The notes under the pieces are model-generated. The model saw nothing but the letters and a program-made list of their open reading frames with translations, was not told the origin of the DNA and made no database searches. A stretch of DNA of 64,000 nt from assembly GCF_020882245.1 (NCBI RefSeq), contig NC_083597.1:28994652-29058651 (forward strand). Direction: 5' to 3'. Source of the DNA: Rhopalosiphum padi. Its lineage: Eukaryota > Arthropoda > Insecta > Hemiptera > Aphididae. Every line of letters starts with the position of its first letter. Position 1 is the stretch's first letter. The position numbers were made by a program, and so were the translations under genes. Shown here one piece after another: positions 12,301-21,820 of this stretch.

Positions 12301-15300
12301 TTATCATTTGTAATAATTAATATATATCGAAGAATTAATTTTATTTAGATTTCTAAAAAATACACAAATACAGAAAAATCAAAAACCAACCCATAGTTTC
12401 CAAATATTTAGATATTAAATTTAAGATGATATTACACATATTGACTATAGTAACTTAACAAAAACTATATTTATAATATTGAAAAAAAAAAGTAAAAATT
12501 AGACGAAAAACTTTGTTTATAAATAAAAAAGAGAATATACGAATTTCAGACCTTTAACATAAGCAGTAAAAGTGTTACATTTAAAATATAGCGATTTTAT
12601 GTTTCCGAAATTTCGTTTTTAGGGTATTTTGGAGACGCGTGGGCAACAACAGCCCACCAGAAAAGAACGACACAAAAGAAACGTCCATGAAAATTAGTGG
12701 CCTTAAGGACGATTTGACATACGAGTTGGTACTTAAAGCCGGTAACTCGAGGGGCATGAGTACGCTGACTGAACCCATTAGATTTACTACTATTGAAAAG
12801 GACGTCACGTCAGCGGCTAGCATGGGTGAGTTTATTTAGCTTGTGTTTAAAAAAAAAGTTGAAAGAACATAATACAAAAAATTGTATATAAATGTAAAAT
12901 GTTTATCATAATGATGAAAATACTGGTTGTGGGGATAAAAAAGTTTTCAAACTGGAACAATGTTTTGTTGGTTTTTACCGAGCGCTGGTATATTAACAAA
13001 AAACAAACTTAAATTTTTTTTTTTTTAATAATATTGATAAAACATCTTAAACACTATAATCAGACTATATAATATTATGGTTTATTTTTGACAGCTTTAT
13101 ATAAATATATAACCTTTATATAAATTATGAAAACTGAGATATATTATAAATAATAATAATTTATTTAAATTAAGATAAAAAAAAAAGATGAAATGTTTTA
13201 ATAGCAAAAGATATTTTTATTTATTCAATTATTCAATTTATTTTAAAGTTAATCATTTTTATAATTTTTATTATTATAATTGCATCATATAATGAGCATA
13301 AATAATTAATATAATAATCTTGTTCAAAATTAAAAATAGAAATTTGAATTTCTATTAAAATAATATCTATTCTTAAATTACCAGTGTGGGATTCATATCA
13401 TAATGAAATTGTATGATGTTGATAATAGAACTACAAGATGTATTCTAATAAGTTAAGTTTAAATGTTAAAATGACTTAATATTTAACTGATTAACTTATA
13501 AATGCTTTGCCATTTCAAATTAATATTGTTGTATTATAATTTTAATCAGTTTGATTTAATTATTATTATGTAGCGTTGTCATAGTACGGTTTTATTTATT
13601 TTATAATCTCCAAAGAAATAAGTAAAATACTTTAAATAGAGTTTTAAAAGTGTTTAACTATGATAGCGGGAAACTAGTAAATTAGTAAGAAATTAAAATT
13701 AATTGAAATTTTTACGTTTAACTTAATAATAAAAAATATTAATTAAAATTAGCCCTTTTATGTACTTATATTACTGTCATTCTTAAAATTAAGATTCCGT
13801 TCTAGAAATTTGATTAGGTTTTTTTTATAGTTCTGCAGGGTCTGCTTACTAAAGCTATTTTTTTTTAAAGATATTTAAAAAAATACATTTTAGTTAATTT
13901 ATTTTTTGAAGTCATAAAGGAAGGTATAAAAATAAAAAGTATTTTTTTTTTTGGATCACACGGCGTTCTGGGTAGGCTATTTAGCTACACCGCTGTCATG
14001 AAATTCTTCCTATTATTTTAATATTGTCAATGCATTACAAAAAACAAAATTATGACTCACGTACTACCAGGGGCGGATTTAGTTCTTTGCCTGGGGGGGG
14101 GGCAACATTTTTTTTTACATTGATATTATACAAATTATACATAATTAAATCAATGATAATATTTGACAAAATAAAGAGTAAAATGTTTTGGGAGGCATGG
14201 CCCCTATGCCCCCCTAAAATCCACTCCTGCGTACAACCTATAAACGTCGTTAAAGCACAAATAAAATATAATACTTTCAAATTGTGGCTTATAATTTAGT
14301 AATAAATATTAAAATATGAACCAAATACCTATATTAATAATTGTTTAATATTATTACGTAAATCGCTTTTTAGAGATATAATATTCCTACTTTAATTCAT
14401 ATAGCATAGAAGAATATAATCCATGTAATTATGAAAAGGTTATGTTGGATAAGTTACATATTATAAAAGATATTTAGATGCATATATAAGTATAAAATAA
14501 ATATTTAAAATACAAAAATTAGAAGAAAATACCTTTATGGAATCCTGATAAGTAAAATCAACTTATATATTAGTTTTATCCAACTTCTAATAATAGTAAT
14601 CGATATAAAACATTTTAATTTTTAATTGGCATTTATTATAAATCTGTCATTGATTTTTAATTTGACATATTAAATTAAACGGAAATATTTGAGAATATAT
14701 TCTAATTATGTTTTCTTATATATTTTAGGTGAAAGCCGTGCCGATATTGGAACTATATTTGGTGTATTTGTAGCAATTTTGATTGTTGGAGGCATAGTAG
14801 CTGGTGTAGTATATTACATGCACGGTCACGGTAATTTATTACACAAATCATCAAGTGGTGTTTCATTTGAAAATCCAAGTTACCTAAGGGAAGTTAACAT
14901 GGAAAATATGGTAATTATATTTTTTAATTATAAAATTTGTTTTATTATTATTTAAACCCAGCTTTTTTTTAGTAAGACGTTAACATTTTTTTTTTGTTGT
15001 TTAAATAACAGTAACACTTTACGTAAATTTATTATTATAATAAAAATTCATAATGCATGCCAACTATGGCTATTTAATACCACTTGGAAAAATGTCTTTA
15101 TTTTAAAACATTATAAGTAGGTACTTAATTGTAAATACATTCCATATTTTCAAGAATGATATTTATAAATAAATATCTACATCTAAAATATCTATTTGAT
15201 TATGAGTTGAATTTCGAATGGCATTTATTTAAAACATCATATATTTTATTCTTCGTGATTTTAAAATAAATAAAGTATATTTACGTAAATAAAACTACAA

Positions 15301-16045
15301 AATTCTGAACACCTTTACTCAGTATCAATTATCTGCAATGATACTTTTAATGGTGTATATTGAATTATTCAATCAACATATAAATATTTTTATAGTTGAC
15401 ATACAATTGTTTAAATAATTAATATGAAAACAATTCGTAACTGTAGAATGAATTTTCAAATAATTGAAAATCGAGAATAAATTGAAAACATTTCATGATT
15501 GACATTTTGAATAAAATACAAAATTAATTTTGTACATGGGTATAAAATATTGTCATTATATATTTATTTTAAATTTATTGATATAATAAAAATACTAAAT
15601 AACTGTCCTTATTAGAGTACAAATTAAATTTATTTGTACTTTTTGTCAAAATTATCGAAAGATTCAAGTAATATTATTTCTTGGTATATTTAATTATTTC
15701 AATATATTTTTTACAGTATCTTTGTTTTATTCTATGATATACGTATACTCGTAGATATTTCAAATATTGCTTATTCAAGTGAAAACATTTATTTAATTTA
15801 TGTGTAGATAATGTTTTTGAATTTTTATAATTTGTTTTCAATATAACTAAGAAGTAAATAAATTGATAATTTTCCGTGTGTTACAGAACCATTCCGATTT
15901 ACCTTATTCGGGTCCAGCTAATGGTCTCAATACCACTGAATGGAAACAAGACCACTTGCATACAGCCACTGAAGTGCCACCTACATTATACGAAGAGCTT
16001 AAACTTGGATCGGACGGAGCTGGGTTTAAAAGATTGAAGCCATAA
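172..16045 (+). CDS. Ig/FN3/DB-module transmembrane protein, 3' nine exons (5' partial)
   Basis: This is a cell-surface type I membrane protein, probably in adhesion or receptor signalling. The coding exons are 172-364, 1238-1484, 6178-6488, 9532-9685, 10231-10374, 10842-10953, 12623-12825, 14729-14910 and 15887-16045. All junctions are AG/GT and all phases agree, giving 567 residues and a stop. Domains in residues from the first full codon are: half FN3 (1-55), Ig (65-147), Ig (148-248), DB module with 12 Cys (259-344), FN3 (352-443), TM helix (461-484) and cytoplasmic tail (485-567). The domain order resembles the C25G4.10-type 'Ig-like and fibronectin type-III domain-containing protein'; that family name is from memory. 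The signal peptide and N-terminal domains lie upstream of the window, since the first exon starts inside a codon and inside an FN3 fold. The function of the family is poorly known, so the role is inferred. Confidence 0.9.
365..1237 (+). other. Intron 1 (873 bp)
   Basis: AT-rich intron between the FN3 half-exon and the first Ig exon. The acceptor is a T-rich tract ending TAATAG at 1237. Nothing else is recognisable in it. Confidence 0.85.
1238..1484 (+). CDS. Exon B: Ig-like domain 1
   Basis: Encodes residues 65-146 and enters in phase 0. It leaves in phase 1 at the donor T|GTAAGT. The two Ig cysteines are C84 (TVLC) and C127 (ISCYADN). The usual core tryptophan 12-14 residues after the first Cys is absent; the stretch is TISLYISG, so Leu or Tyr takes its place. 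There is an N-glycosylation sequon at N117 (NVT). The domain occupies the whole exon. It reads as an I-set or C2-like fold with a relaxed core. Confidence 0.9.
1485..6177 (+). other. Intron 2 (4693 bp), CpG-dense distal part
   Basis: The largest visible intron. The first 2.9 kb is AT-rich with no recognisable element. From about 4.4 kb to the acceptor CGTGTTTCAG|AC the sequence becomes much richer in CG dinucleotides. It carries short AAT repeats (4798-4812, 5645-5662), a TA run (5551-5569) and the unused donor consensus described under 4540-4709. CpG density of this kind in an aphid-like genome suggests regulatory DNA or an internal promoter. Confidence 0.75.
4540..4709 (+). promoter_or_regulatory. 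Candidate internal promoter / alternative first exon
   Basis: A CpG-containing stretch ends in CGAG|GTAAGT (donor GT at 4710-4711), a full match to the metazoan 5' splice consensus. No known exon of the gene uses it. Splicing from here to exon C at 6178 would give a shorter transcript that skips the first Ig domain. The upstream limit is a guess. There is no clear TATA box and no long ORF, so if transcribed it would be mostly 5' UTR. Confidence 0.3.
6178..6488 (+). CDS. Exon C: Ig-like domain 2
   Basis: Encodes residues 147-250, phase 1 in and phase 0 out. The acceptor is TTTCAG and the donor is TCC|GTGAGT. It is a textbook I-set Ig domain: C169 (TLEC), core W182 (MMFWRD), and the D-x-G-x-Y-x-C motif at D224, G226, Y228, C230, followed by AENSFG. 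The exon is strikingly GC-rich against its introns. Exons B and C together are 558 nt with phase 0 at both ends, so the Ig pair forms a frame-neutral cassette. Confidence 0.93.
6489..9531 (+). other. Intron 3 (3043 bp) with a second CpG-dense stretch
   Basis: AT-rich except for about 7300-8300, where CG dinucleotides are dense and there is a GC-rich dyad at 7614-7651. Small ORFs in this part (7267-7500, 7563-7868) have no recognisable domain and lie on both strands, as expected of CpG-rich noncoding DNA. Confidence 0.7.
9532..9685 (+). CDS. Exon D: first half of the DB module
   Basis: Encodes residues 251-301 plus one base, phase 0 in and phase 1 out (TCAG|GTACC). The cysteines are C259, C260, C269, C273, C289 and C299, giving CC-x8-C-x3-C-x15-C-x9-C. 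N-glycosylation sequons are at N255 (NVT) and N264 (NVT). The pattern is that of the DB module, a cysteine-rich extracellular domain described first in nematode proteins. No enzymatic function is known for it. Confidence 0.88.
9686..10230 (+). other. Intron 4 (545 bp), splits the DB module
   Basis: AT-rich intron ending in TTTTTGTGTTTTAG. It separates the two six-cysteine halves of the DB module. Nothing else is visible. Confidence 0.85.
10231..10374 (+). CDS. Exon E: second half of the DB module
   Basis: Encodes residues 302-349 and ends with one base of D350; phase 1 at both ends and 144 nt long, so its loss would not break the frame. The cysteines are C309, C310, C319, C323, C333 and C344, giving CC-x8-C-x3-C-x9-C-x10-C. 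The first four repeat the spacing of exon D. The donor is AGAG|GTATAC. Confidence 0.9.
10375..10841 (+). other. Intron 5 (467 bp)
   Basis: The shortest intron of the gene, ending in the strong acceptor TCGTTTTGCAG. Nothing else is recognisable in it. Confidence 0.85.
10842..10953 (+). CDS. Exon F: first half of FN3 domain 2
   Basis: Encodes residues 350-386 plus two bases, phase 1 in and phase 2 out (TACAG|GTGAGT). It begins KLPGPPINVRLENV, the usual FN3 A-strand, and holds the conserved FN3 tryptophan in ITVKWDPP (W373). The exon stops in the C strand (VEVYR), the same place where exon A begins in the other FN3 domain. Confidence 0.92.
10954..12622 (+). other. Intron 6 (1669 bp), with an unexplained minus-strand coding-like trace
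   Basis: Splits FN3 domain 2. Most is AT-rich, but 11200-11530 reads like broken protein-coding sequence on the minus strand (see findings). It ends in TTTCGTTTTTAG. Confidence 0.75.
12623..12825 (+). CDS. Exon G: second half of FN3 domain 2 and juxtamembrane stalk
   Basis: Encodes residues 387-454 plus one base, phase 2 in and phase 1 out (ATGG|GTGAGT). It carries the FN3 L-x5-Y motif (L414, Y420) and the A-G-N-S-R-G turn, then a short stalk (residues 444-460). N-glycosylation sequons are N395 (NNS) and N402 (NDT). Exons F and G together are 315 nt with phase 1 at both ends, a frame-neutral FN3 cassette. Confidence 0.92.
12826..14728 (+). other. Intron 7 (1903 bp) containing a hAT-like MITE
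   Basis: AT-rich intron carrying the small inverted-repeat element at 14068-14229. It ends in the acceptor TATATATTTTAG. No other feature is seen. Confidence 0.8.
14060..14237. mobile_element. hAT-like MITE in intron 7
   Basis: The element body is 14068-14229 (162 bp). Its ends are CAGGGGCGGATTTAG and, inverted, CAGGAGTGGATTTTAG. The flanks CGTACTAC (14060-14067) and CGTACAAC (14230-14237) match at 7 of 8 positions, as expected for an aged 8-bp target duplication typical of hAT elements. The interior holds G-runs and C-runs next to the ends and no transposase. It is a non-autonomous element. Confidence 0.75.
14729..14910 (+). CDS. Exon H: transmembrane helix and proximal tail with FENPSY
   Basis: Encodes residues 455-515, phase 1 in and phase 0 out (ATG|GTAATT). 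Residues 461-484 form an uninterrupted hydrophobic helix rich in Ile, Val, Gly and Phe, and acidic/basic residues precede it. The tail begins at M485 with histidines (MHGHG), then a Ser-rich stretch, then F501-E-N-P-S-Y506 (bases 14866-14883). This is the FxNPxY form of the NPxY endocytic and PTB-domain-binding motif. The donor is weaker than the others. Confidence 0.92.
14911..15886 (+). other. Intron 8 (976 bp)
   Basis: AT-rich intron ending in CCGTGTGTTACAG. Nothing else is recognisable in it. Confidence 0.85.
15887..16045 (+). CDS. Exon I: terminal coding exon, cytoplasmic tail
   Basis: Encodes residues 516-567 and the stop TAA at 16043-16045. The tail is hydrophilic and ends GFKRLKP. 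It contains T-L-Y550-E-E-L, a YxxL sequence that fits AP-2 sorting or SH2-type binding if phosphorylated, and a PY pair at 521-522. No domain is present. The exon is continuous in frame with exon H and has no further splice site before the stop. Confidence 0.92.
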   Translation, partial: NHSDLPYSGPANGLNTTEWKQDHLHTATEVPPTLYEELKLGSDGAGFKRLKP

Positions 16046-16430
16046 AGACTACAGGTTGGGTAAACTATATCCTATTTTCCCCACTCAAAAAAAAAATACA
16101 TATTATATATATTTATATAGAAATCAATGAAATAACATTGGTTGTTTATATGATTATATACGGTATATTTCATTGTATTTTAAGCACTAAGGACGCAAAA
16201 TCGTATTTTTAATAACACGAAAAAAAATTTTTAAATACCATACATAAAGGTATGTCTATAGCTTTAGGGGGAAAAATGGTGGTTAGGGAGAGACCTATTT
16301 GCATCGGGGTGAATAATAATTTCTAATTCAGCGCCTTTTTTTATTCGTGACCACACATTATACTTTAGTTATTATGAAAATAAACCCAAATGAAAAAAAA
16401 AATATTTGACACGAAGCGACGTATCGTGTA
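16046..16430 (+). other. 3' UTR of the Ig/FN3 gene
   Basis: AT-rich sequence directly after the stop. The first canonical poly(A) signal AATAAA is at 16379-16384, 334 bp after the stop, so cleavage near 16400 is likely. Longer forms cannot be excluded. Confidence 0.55.
16379..16384 (+). terminator. Candidate poly(A) signal AATAAA
   Basis: First exact AATAAA after the stop codon of the Ig/FN3 gene, followed by an A-rich and then T/G-containing stretch. This is prediction only, since AATAAA is common by chance in this base composition. Confidence 0.45.
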
Positions 16431-18270
16431 TTTGGATGCTTACACTGAAAGGCGTTTCAATTTTTATTGAAATAATAACTGATCATTAGATGATTGTATT
16501 TAGGGTATTATATATGATATATACAGTATTCTTTATTTGCGTGATATATGTGGTATTTATATATATGTGCGCCTAAAAGCATCTTGTTAATAATATTATT
16601 TAATGTACCATACGTAAATAATTCCAATACCTTAAACACCGCTACTATGTATAGTCATTGTTAGGTATAATATTGTAAGATGTTTTTATTTAAGTTTAAT
16701 ATTATTGTTTTAAAACTTTTTTGTAAGATAAGAAAAAAAATTTATCTATAAGACGTATTAACGTTGGTAACCACTGTGATCTCTATTATAATATCTATAT
16801 TATATAAAATATAAATATACAGATACAAAATAACATTCGCACCCGTCGTATAATTAAAAACGAATAGAATTACAATTATTGAAATTTTAATGAACTTGTG
16901 GTTTTTGTACAGTATATTATATAGGATTACATGCGAAAATATAAGAGTGTTTTGTTTATCCTCTGTTGTTAAATTATTTATTTACCTACCTCTCGTGATT
17001 CCTTGTGTACATATAAGTATGTAACTAAAATCTTTATCAAATATGTATGTCGGAAAATGGAAAATTACAACAATTCGTGTTTAGTTTATTTATATAAAAA
17101 AACAAAAAAGTTTCACTCGAGTACATGCCGTTCAAATTTTATATTTTTAAGAAAAGAAAATAATACAGTATAACTACACTTAAATTATGCTAATTATTGG
17201 AACATTTAATATGGGCAACGGCAAATCGGTATTGTTCAAATAGCATATTATTAGTGTTCAAATATACGTACAATTATAGTGTACATTATCACGGCAATAG
17301 CTATAAGCAGAACGATTTAATTGCCGTCATAATATATAACACTGCGGAATATTTGAATTTTAACCGGGAATTTAATTAGATAAATGCCGGGAAGAATGAA
17401 GCAATTGAATTAAAATCAAGTTAATGAACTTTGAAAATAAATTATATCATAAAATTTCCAGAGGGGGTAGGTATATATTTCCGCAGTAATGGGCGAAGGC
17501 GAGTATTACGCGCGTGGGGGGGGGGCGAGGTCCTTGCGCGAAGAATGTATACACACGGCTGCAGGCGGGCAAACAATTTGCGCGAGGGAATATTATTTCG
17601 GAAAGGGTTCTCGAGAGCCGAGACGACTATTACGTATATAGTACGGTACGCCGTGTGCGCATTTGCCGCGCGTAACAGCTTACGCATTACAATGTGGGTT
17701 GCCGCGCAGTGCGAATAACGAACACGGTAAACGTATATTATATAGTTATTGGTACTGTATGTATAATGTATATGTTAGTTACAGAGGATTTTTATTGTTC
17801 TCCGAAATTGCCATATCGTTGTGGTTTACCGCCACTATTTATACGGCGACAACGAAGAATAAGACCGTATAACTATTCGACTATCGCAGTAATACGAGTA
17901 GGTACAGCGTGGAAGGCTAGACCGCGGTCGCACACGTGTTAATATATAATTGGATGATGATATACTGCCCGGCATCGGTCGCCATCGTGTGATAATAACT
18001 CTGCGTAAAATCGCCCATGCCCGTGAAACGATGGAACGACATCATAATAATATAGACAGCTATAGATAAACCAGACCGGTTACCGTTGCCGGTGACTGGC
18101 ATACATGTCCTTTTCCCGAAAATAACTTACGTCAGAGTACTGTACCTGTATAAGGTGATTCGCCAATCATGCTCATTTCCTCTAGTGTAAAAAAAAGTAA
18201 TAATTATATTTACAAGCTTGTTATATATTCTGAATGTGGCAACACTGTACTTTTCAAATCCGATGAAAAT
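16431..18270. other. Intergenic, CpG-dense island at 17.48-18.1 kb
   Basis: 16.43-17.45 kb is plain AT-rich DNA. About 17480-18100 is dense in CG dinucleotides, with a G-run at 17517-17525. Overlapping ORFs occur on both strands (17431-17718 and its reverse). None has a recognisable domain, and both-strand openness is what CpG-rich noncoding DNA gives. It may be a promoter or enhancer island. Confidence 0.5.
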
Positions 18271-18292
18271 ACCGATTATTGATACCCTAATC

Positions 18293-18372
18293 GAGATCTC
18301 ACTAAAAATCTATTTTACTGAGATCCCATATGGAATCTCAGTAATCAATAATAGTATTCTTTGTGAGATCTC
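18293..18372. repeat. Cluster of GAGATC-type palindromes
   Basis: GAGATCTC occurs at 18293-18300 and again at 18365-18372. Between them, 18317-18342 is a 26-bp near-perfect palindrome centred on CCATATGG, with only one mismatched pair. A further GAATCTCA copy follows at about 18378. Four related dyads in 90 bp are far more than background. It could be a protein-binding array, a cruciform, or the remains of an inverted-repeat element. Confidence 0.6.
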
Positions 18373-18389
18373 GAATAGAATCTCATGGC

Positions 18390-20240
18390 GTTTATAAGTA
18401 ACATGACAAAAAACCCATGGCGGTCAACGAGTTTTAAAGACTATATTTTCAAATTCTTCCGACGATCAAAAAAAAAACAACCTCGAACACTTTTTTACTG
18501 TAAGTTATTTAGTGAATACATGTTTTAAACATTTTGACTAGGGTATTACCTATACCTTCTTCAAACGACTAGTTGTTCAGCGATTAAAATATTTTTACTA
18601 AGGATAAAAGTCCTTAAAAATGATCTTACAAAAATAATATAAAATATGCGTAATATCGGTATTATTAGTATTTAATATTTATTTTACTTGACCATTTCTA
18701 CATTGCAGTACATTACAGCTGCTACGTATATGATAAGTCTGGAAAAATATGATTTTGAAAAACATCTCTGCCCTACCCCGTAGTATTTGGTCGATAGTGA
18801 TCTCATGTAAACACACCCACGTTGTTGTTTTCGTTTACCCGTATCGTTAATATTATTTATATAACAGTTAAACCAACTCTATGCTCTGCACAGACTTAAT
18901 GTAGTAACTTATCAGAGTTTGGTACCGCGACACAACATAATAGTGTCAAGTACCTACTGACGAGTCTATCATAATATAATATTACAGTTCGATGTATTTA
19001 CATTATTTTATTATGCAATTCCTATATTATAGAGTGACGAGCAAACGATGAAACGATCCCTCCCCGTTATGAATAAGTGTGCGCACCTGATCGCCGCCTA
19101 AATGCCGGTATATCTGATAACATAATACATGATGAACGTGTAATATATTTATATGTGTATGTGGCACACGTGGTGATAAATTATAATAAACGTTTCACGT
19201 GGCGAATTGATAGGAAAATAAAATGTTGAATAATAAATTACTCGAGAACGGCAGAAATAAATTACAGTTCCGATCAATCCGCGTACGCGTTGTACAGACA
19301 TGTTATAATACAATAATAAGTTATGTAATTTATACGCGTCCGCGTACAGATAATAATGATTGTGTACCTATCAGTATCGTAATCGTCGTGTAATGTCATT
19401 ATAATAATACGCATTCGACGTTATTTGCGAAATGAAAAAGTAAATAAATTATACAATGATAAAATCAAAGATCTTATAAAAATCATAAAGGTCATAACGA
19501 TAAGCTAACGACGTATTCTCTTGGAAATCGGACAAGTGCAGAATTATACGGAATAATTAAAATGTGGTCATTACAGAATAAGCTAAAACCGGGACAACAA
19601 TTTCGCAGTAAAATGATTGCCGTTTCTGTTTTAACCCGTCCTTTTAGTAATAGGAGTAAAAAAGCATTTTGCGTTTTAGCCGCTACGCAAAATGATATTA
19701 TTATAACTTATAAGCACGAAATTGATACGTATTTTAATGTGTTCCGTGAGATACAGCGGACAAATACTTAAACAGGAGAAATACTTAAAACCATTATATT
19801 ATACGGTGCGCTAGGAGGAGGGGGAACGGATGGAATAAATTAATTTAAATTTAAAATGAAGTAATATTATTCCGGAACAGTGTTGCGCGTTATTTTGATA
19901 CATTTTTCGAGGCTTGTGCCGTGCGATATTGTTATTGTCACTGCAATAATGTTAATATGTTATATTATATATACGTATATACACACGACACGTCGTATAA
20001 ATAATATATCTATATCAAATCATGCGTAGGCAGTGGAAATAATAACAAATGGTTACCGTCCGATATTATGCGATGTCCACAGCGGAATTATACGATTTCC
20101 GACGATTTCCGACGAGTCCGACTCGGTTAAATAATCGTTAAACATCGCAATATCGCACGATAACGTCTACTTATTGTTACACTTCGATTTTGATCTGTAC
20201 ACGACTTATACGAATATAAAATAATAATACAATGTTTTTC
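18390..20240. other. Intergenic, no gene recognised
   Basis: Mixed AT-rich and moderately CpG-rich DNA (18.8-19.4 kb and 20.0-20.2 kb are the denser parts). A 69-codon ORF at 19562-19771 has no domain or codon pattern that supports it. I see no tRNA or element ends. Confidence 0.5.
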
Positions 20241-20250
20241 TCTCTCGTCA

Positions 20251-20310
20251 CATTATTATTATTATTATTATTATTATTATCATCATCATGATTATTACTG
20301 TTATTATTAT
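20251..20310. repeat. (ATT)n / (ATC)n microsatellite
   Basis: Nine or so ATT units from 20252, passing into CATCATCAT and further ATT units. It produces the poly-Ile and poly-Met shadow ORF on the minus strand. Confidence 0.9.
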
Positions 20311-20329
20311 CACAACGTCAAAGTCTCTC

Positions 20330-20900
20330 GCGGAGAGAAAGTAATTACATTTTAAATGGTTTAACCATCCATTACTCGGCCGCGACGCGCTCACCACCGT
20401 CGCGCGTCGTCGCGGTCGCCACCGCACTCGGTCACAGCTAGCGTGTTCGTGTGTCGTTATCGCGTCCAACGCTGCCGCCGCCGCCGCCGCCTCTGCGAAG
20501 ATTAATTACACGCGGTGACAAACTTTATATATATATATATAATATGTACGCTCATATATTATATTATTATATATACACAACACGCGCAAAACATACGCAG
20601 GTAGGTACACATCGTTAGATTTGCCGATGCATTACAGACGCGTCACGTCGTGTGTGTGGTGTGTGTAGGTGTGTGTATATATCATAATAATATGCTATAA
20701 CTGACGTAAGAAAGCACAACAATACGACTACGTCGATGACATCGATGTCGGCGTGTTGCAGTTATTGCCGTTTTACACGTCACGGGTAAACGTTCCACCC
20801 CTTTGCTGACTGATAGCAGTACACGTGCACGCGGTAAGAGTGAGATTTGGGGAGGGGAGGGTGAGTCGACGCGAGTAACTCCGGAATTATAGAAAGATCG
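20330..20900. promoter_or_regulatory. CpG-dense island with GCC repeat
   Basis: This is the most CG-rich stretch outside the gene. It contains GCC x6 at 20474-20491, many CGCG tetramers, a TA run at 20526-20541 and GT-rich tracts at 20646-20677. No start codon opens a convincing reading frame. It resembles a CpG-rich promoter or 5' UTR for an unseen gene, on either strand. Confidence 0.35.
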
Positions 20901-21820
20901 AGAAGACGCACAAAACGTATGTACCTATATAATATTATGTATAATATAATTCTTACTATACGCAGCTTCACTTTTCTACTACAATAATATTCGAGTAAAT
21001 ATATGTATATATTATATACTTGTGACTTTTTTAATGTTAAAATGTGTTTAGATATCGGCTTAAACATGGTAATATATACTCATAATTTCTCATCGGTAAA
21101 ACGGTAAGTAGTTAAATTTATTTATAATTGTATTTGATTCAACCATTTTAAGTTTATCGAGTGACGCAAATACTTATATAATATTATACTATACATCAGC
21201 TATATAACAAATTATTATTATTATTTTTTTAAATCACCTCTCTCCCTGAATTATTCTTACGGAAAAGTTGTATGATGATGTAATAAAACATAAATCGTTG
21301 TATGCATGTGCTAGCAATTTATTTTTCATCTATATAATAAAATGTCAGAAACAAAGAACTACAAATAACGTTTTTATTTTTTATTGGCGCGTGTCACTCG
21401 TCTCACTTCACTTTGCCGGATAGTGTAGTAGTGGTATTATAAATGTCAAAGTAATGACACATTATCGCATGTATGGTATGTGGTTTAATAATCCGTGTAA
21501 TATATTATTTCCCAGAATTAGTACAGAAATACAACTGAATAACCGTAAAACGTCAAACGAATGTGTCGACTTCAGGCATTACGGTAACATTGCGTGAGCT
21601 CAGATCCAAAATATATGAAATTTCAAGGTATTATTTTATTCAGAAAAGAAATTTTAAACTTTGAACGGTTATATTTTCTTTTGTAAGGATAGGATTTAAA
21701 TCTAACAATTTTTTTTCGTTAACTCTTATAATCAAGGTAATTTATAAGCAAAACCCAACGAAAAAAGGTAAGTAAGTGGGTATCACTCTTGTATTACATT
21801 TTCAAGAATTGAATATGTAT

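Noticed and set aside
17431..17942. Overlapping ORFs on both strands
   Set aside because: CpG-rich DNA lacks stop codons by composition. There are no motifs, no splice sites in phase, and both strands are equally open.
19562..19771. 69-codon plus-strand ORF
   Set aside because: No domain, no promoter or poly(A) context and no composition shift; chance is sufficient.
20248..20469. Minus-strand ORF with a poly-Ile/Met tail
   Set aside because: The tail is the ATT/ATC microsatellite read antisense; the rest is the CpG island.
21329..21360. Second Helitron 5' end (TCTATATAATAAAATGTCAG preceded by A)
   Set aside because: It resembles a Helitron start, but no hairpin-CTAG end was found downstream, and TCTATATA is common in this composition.
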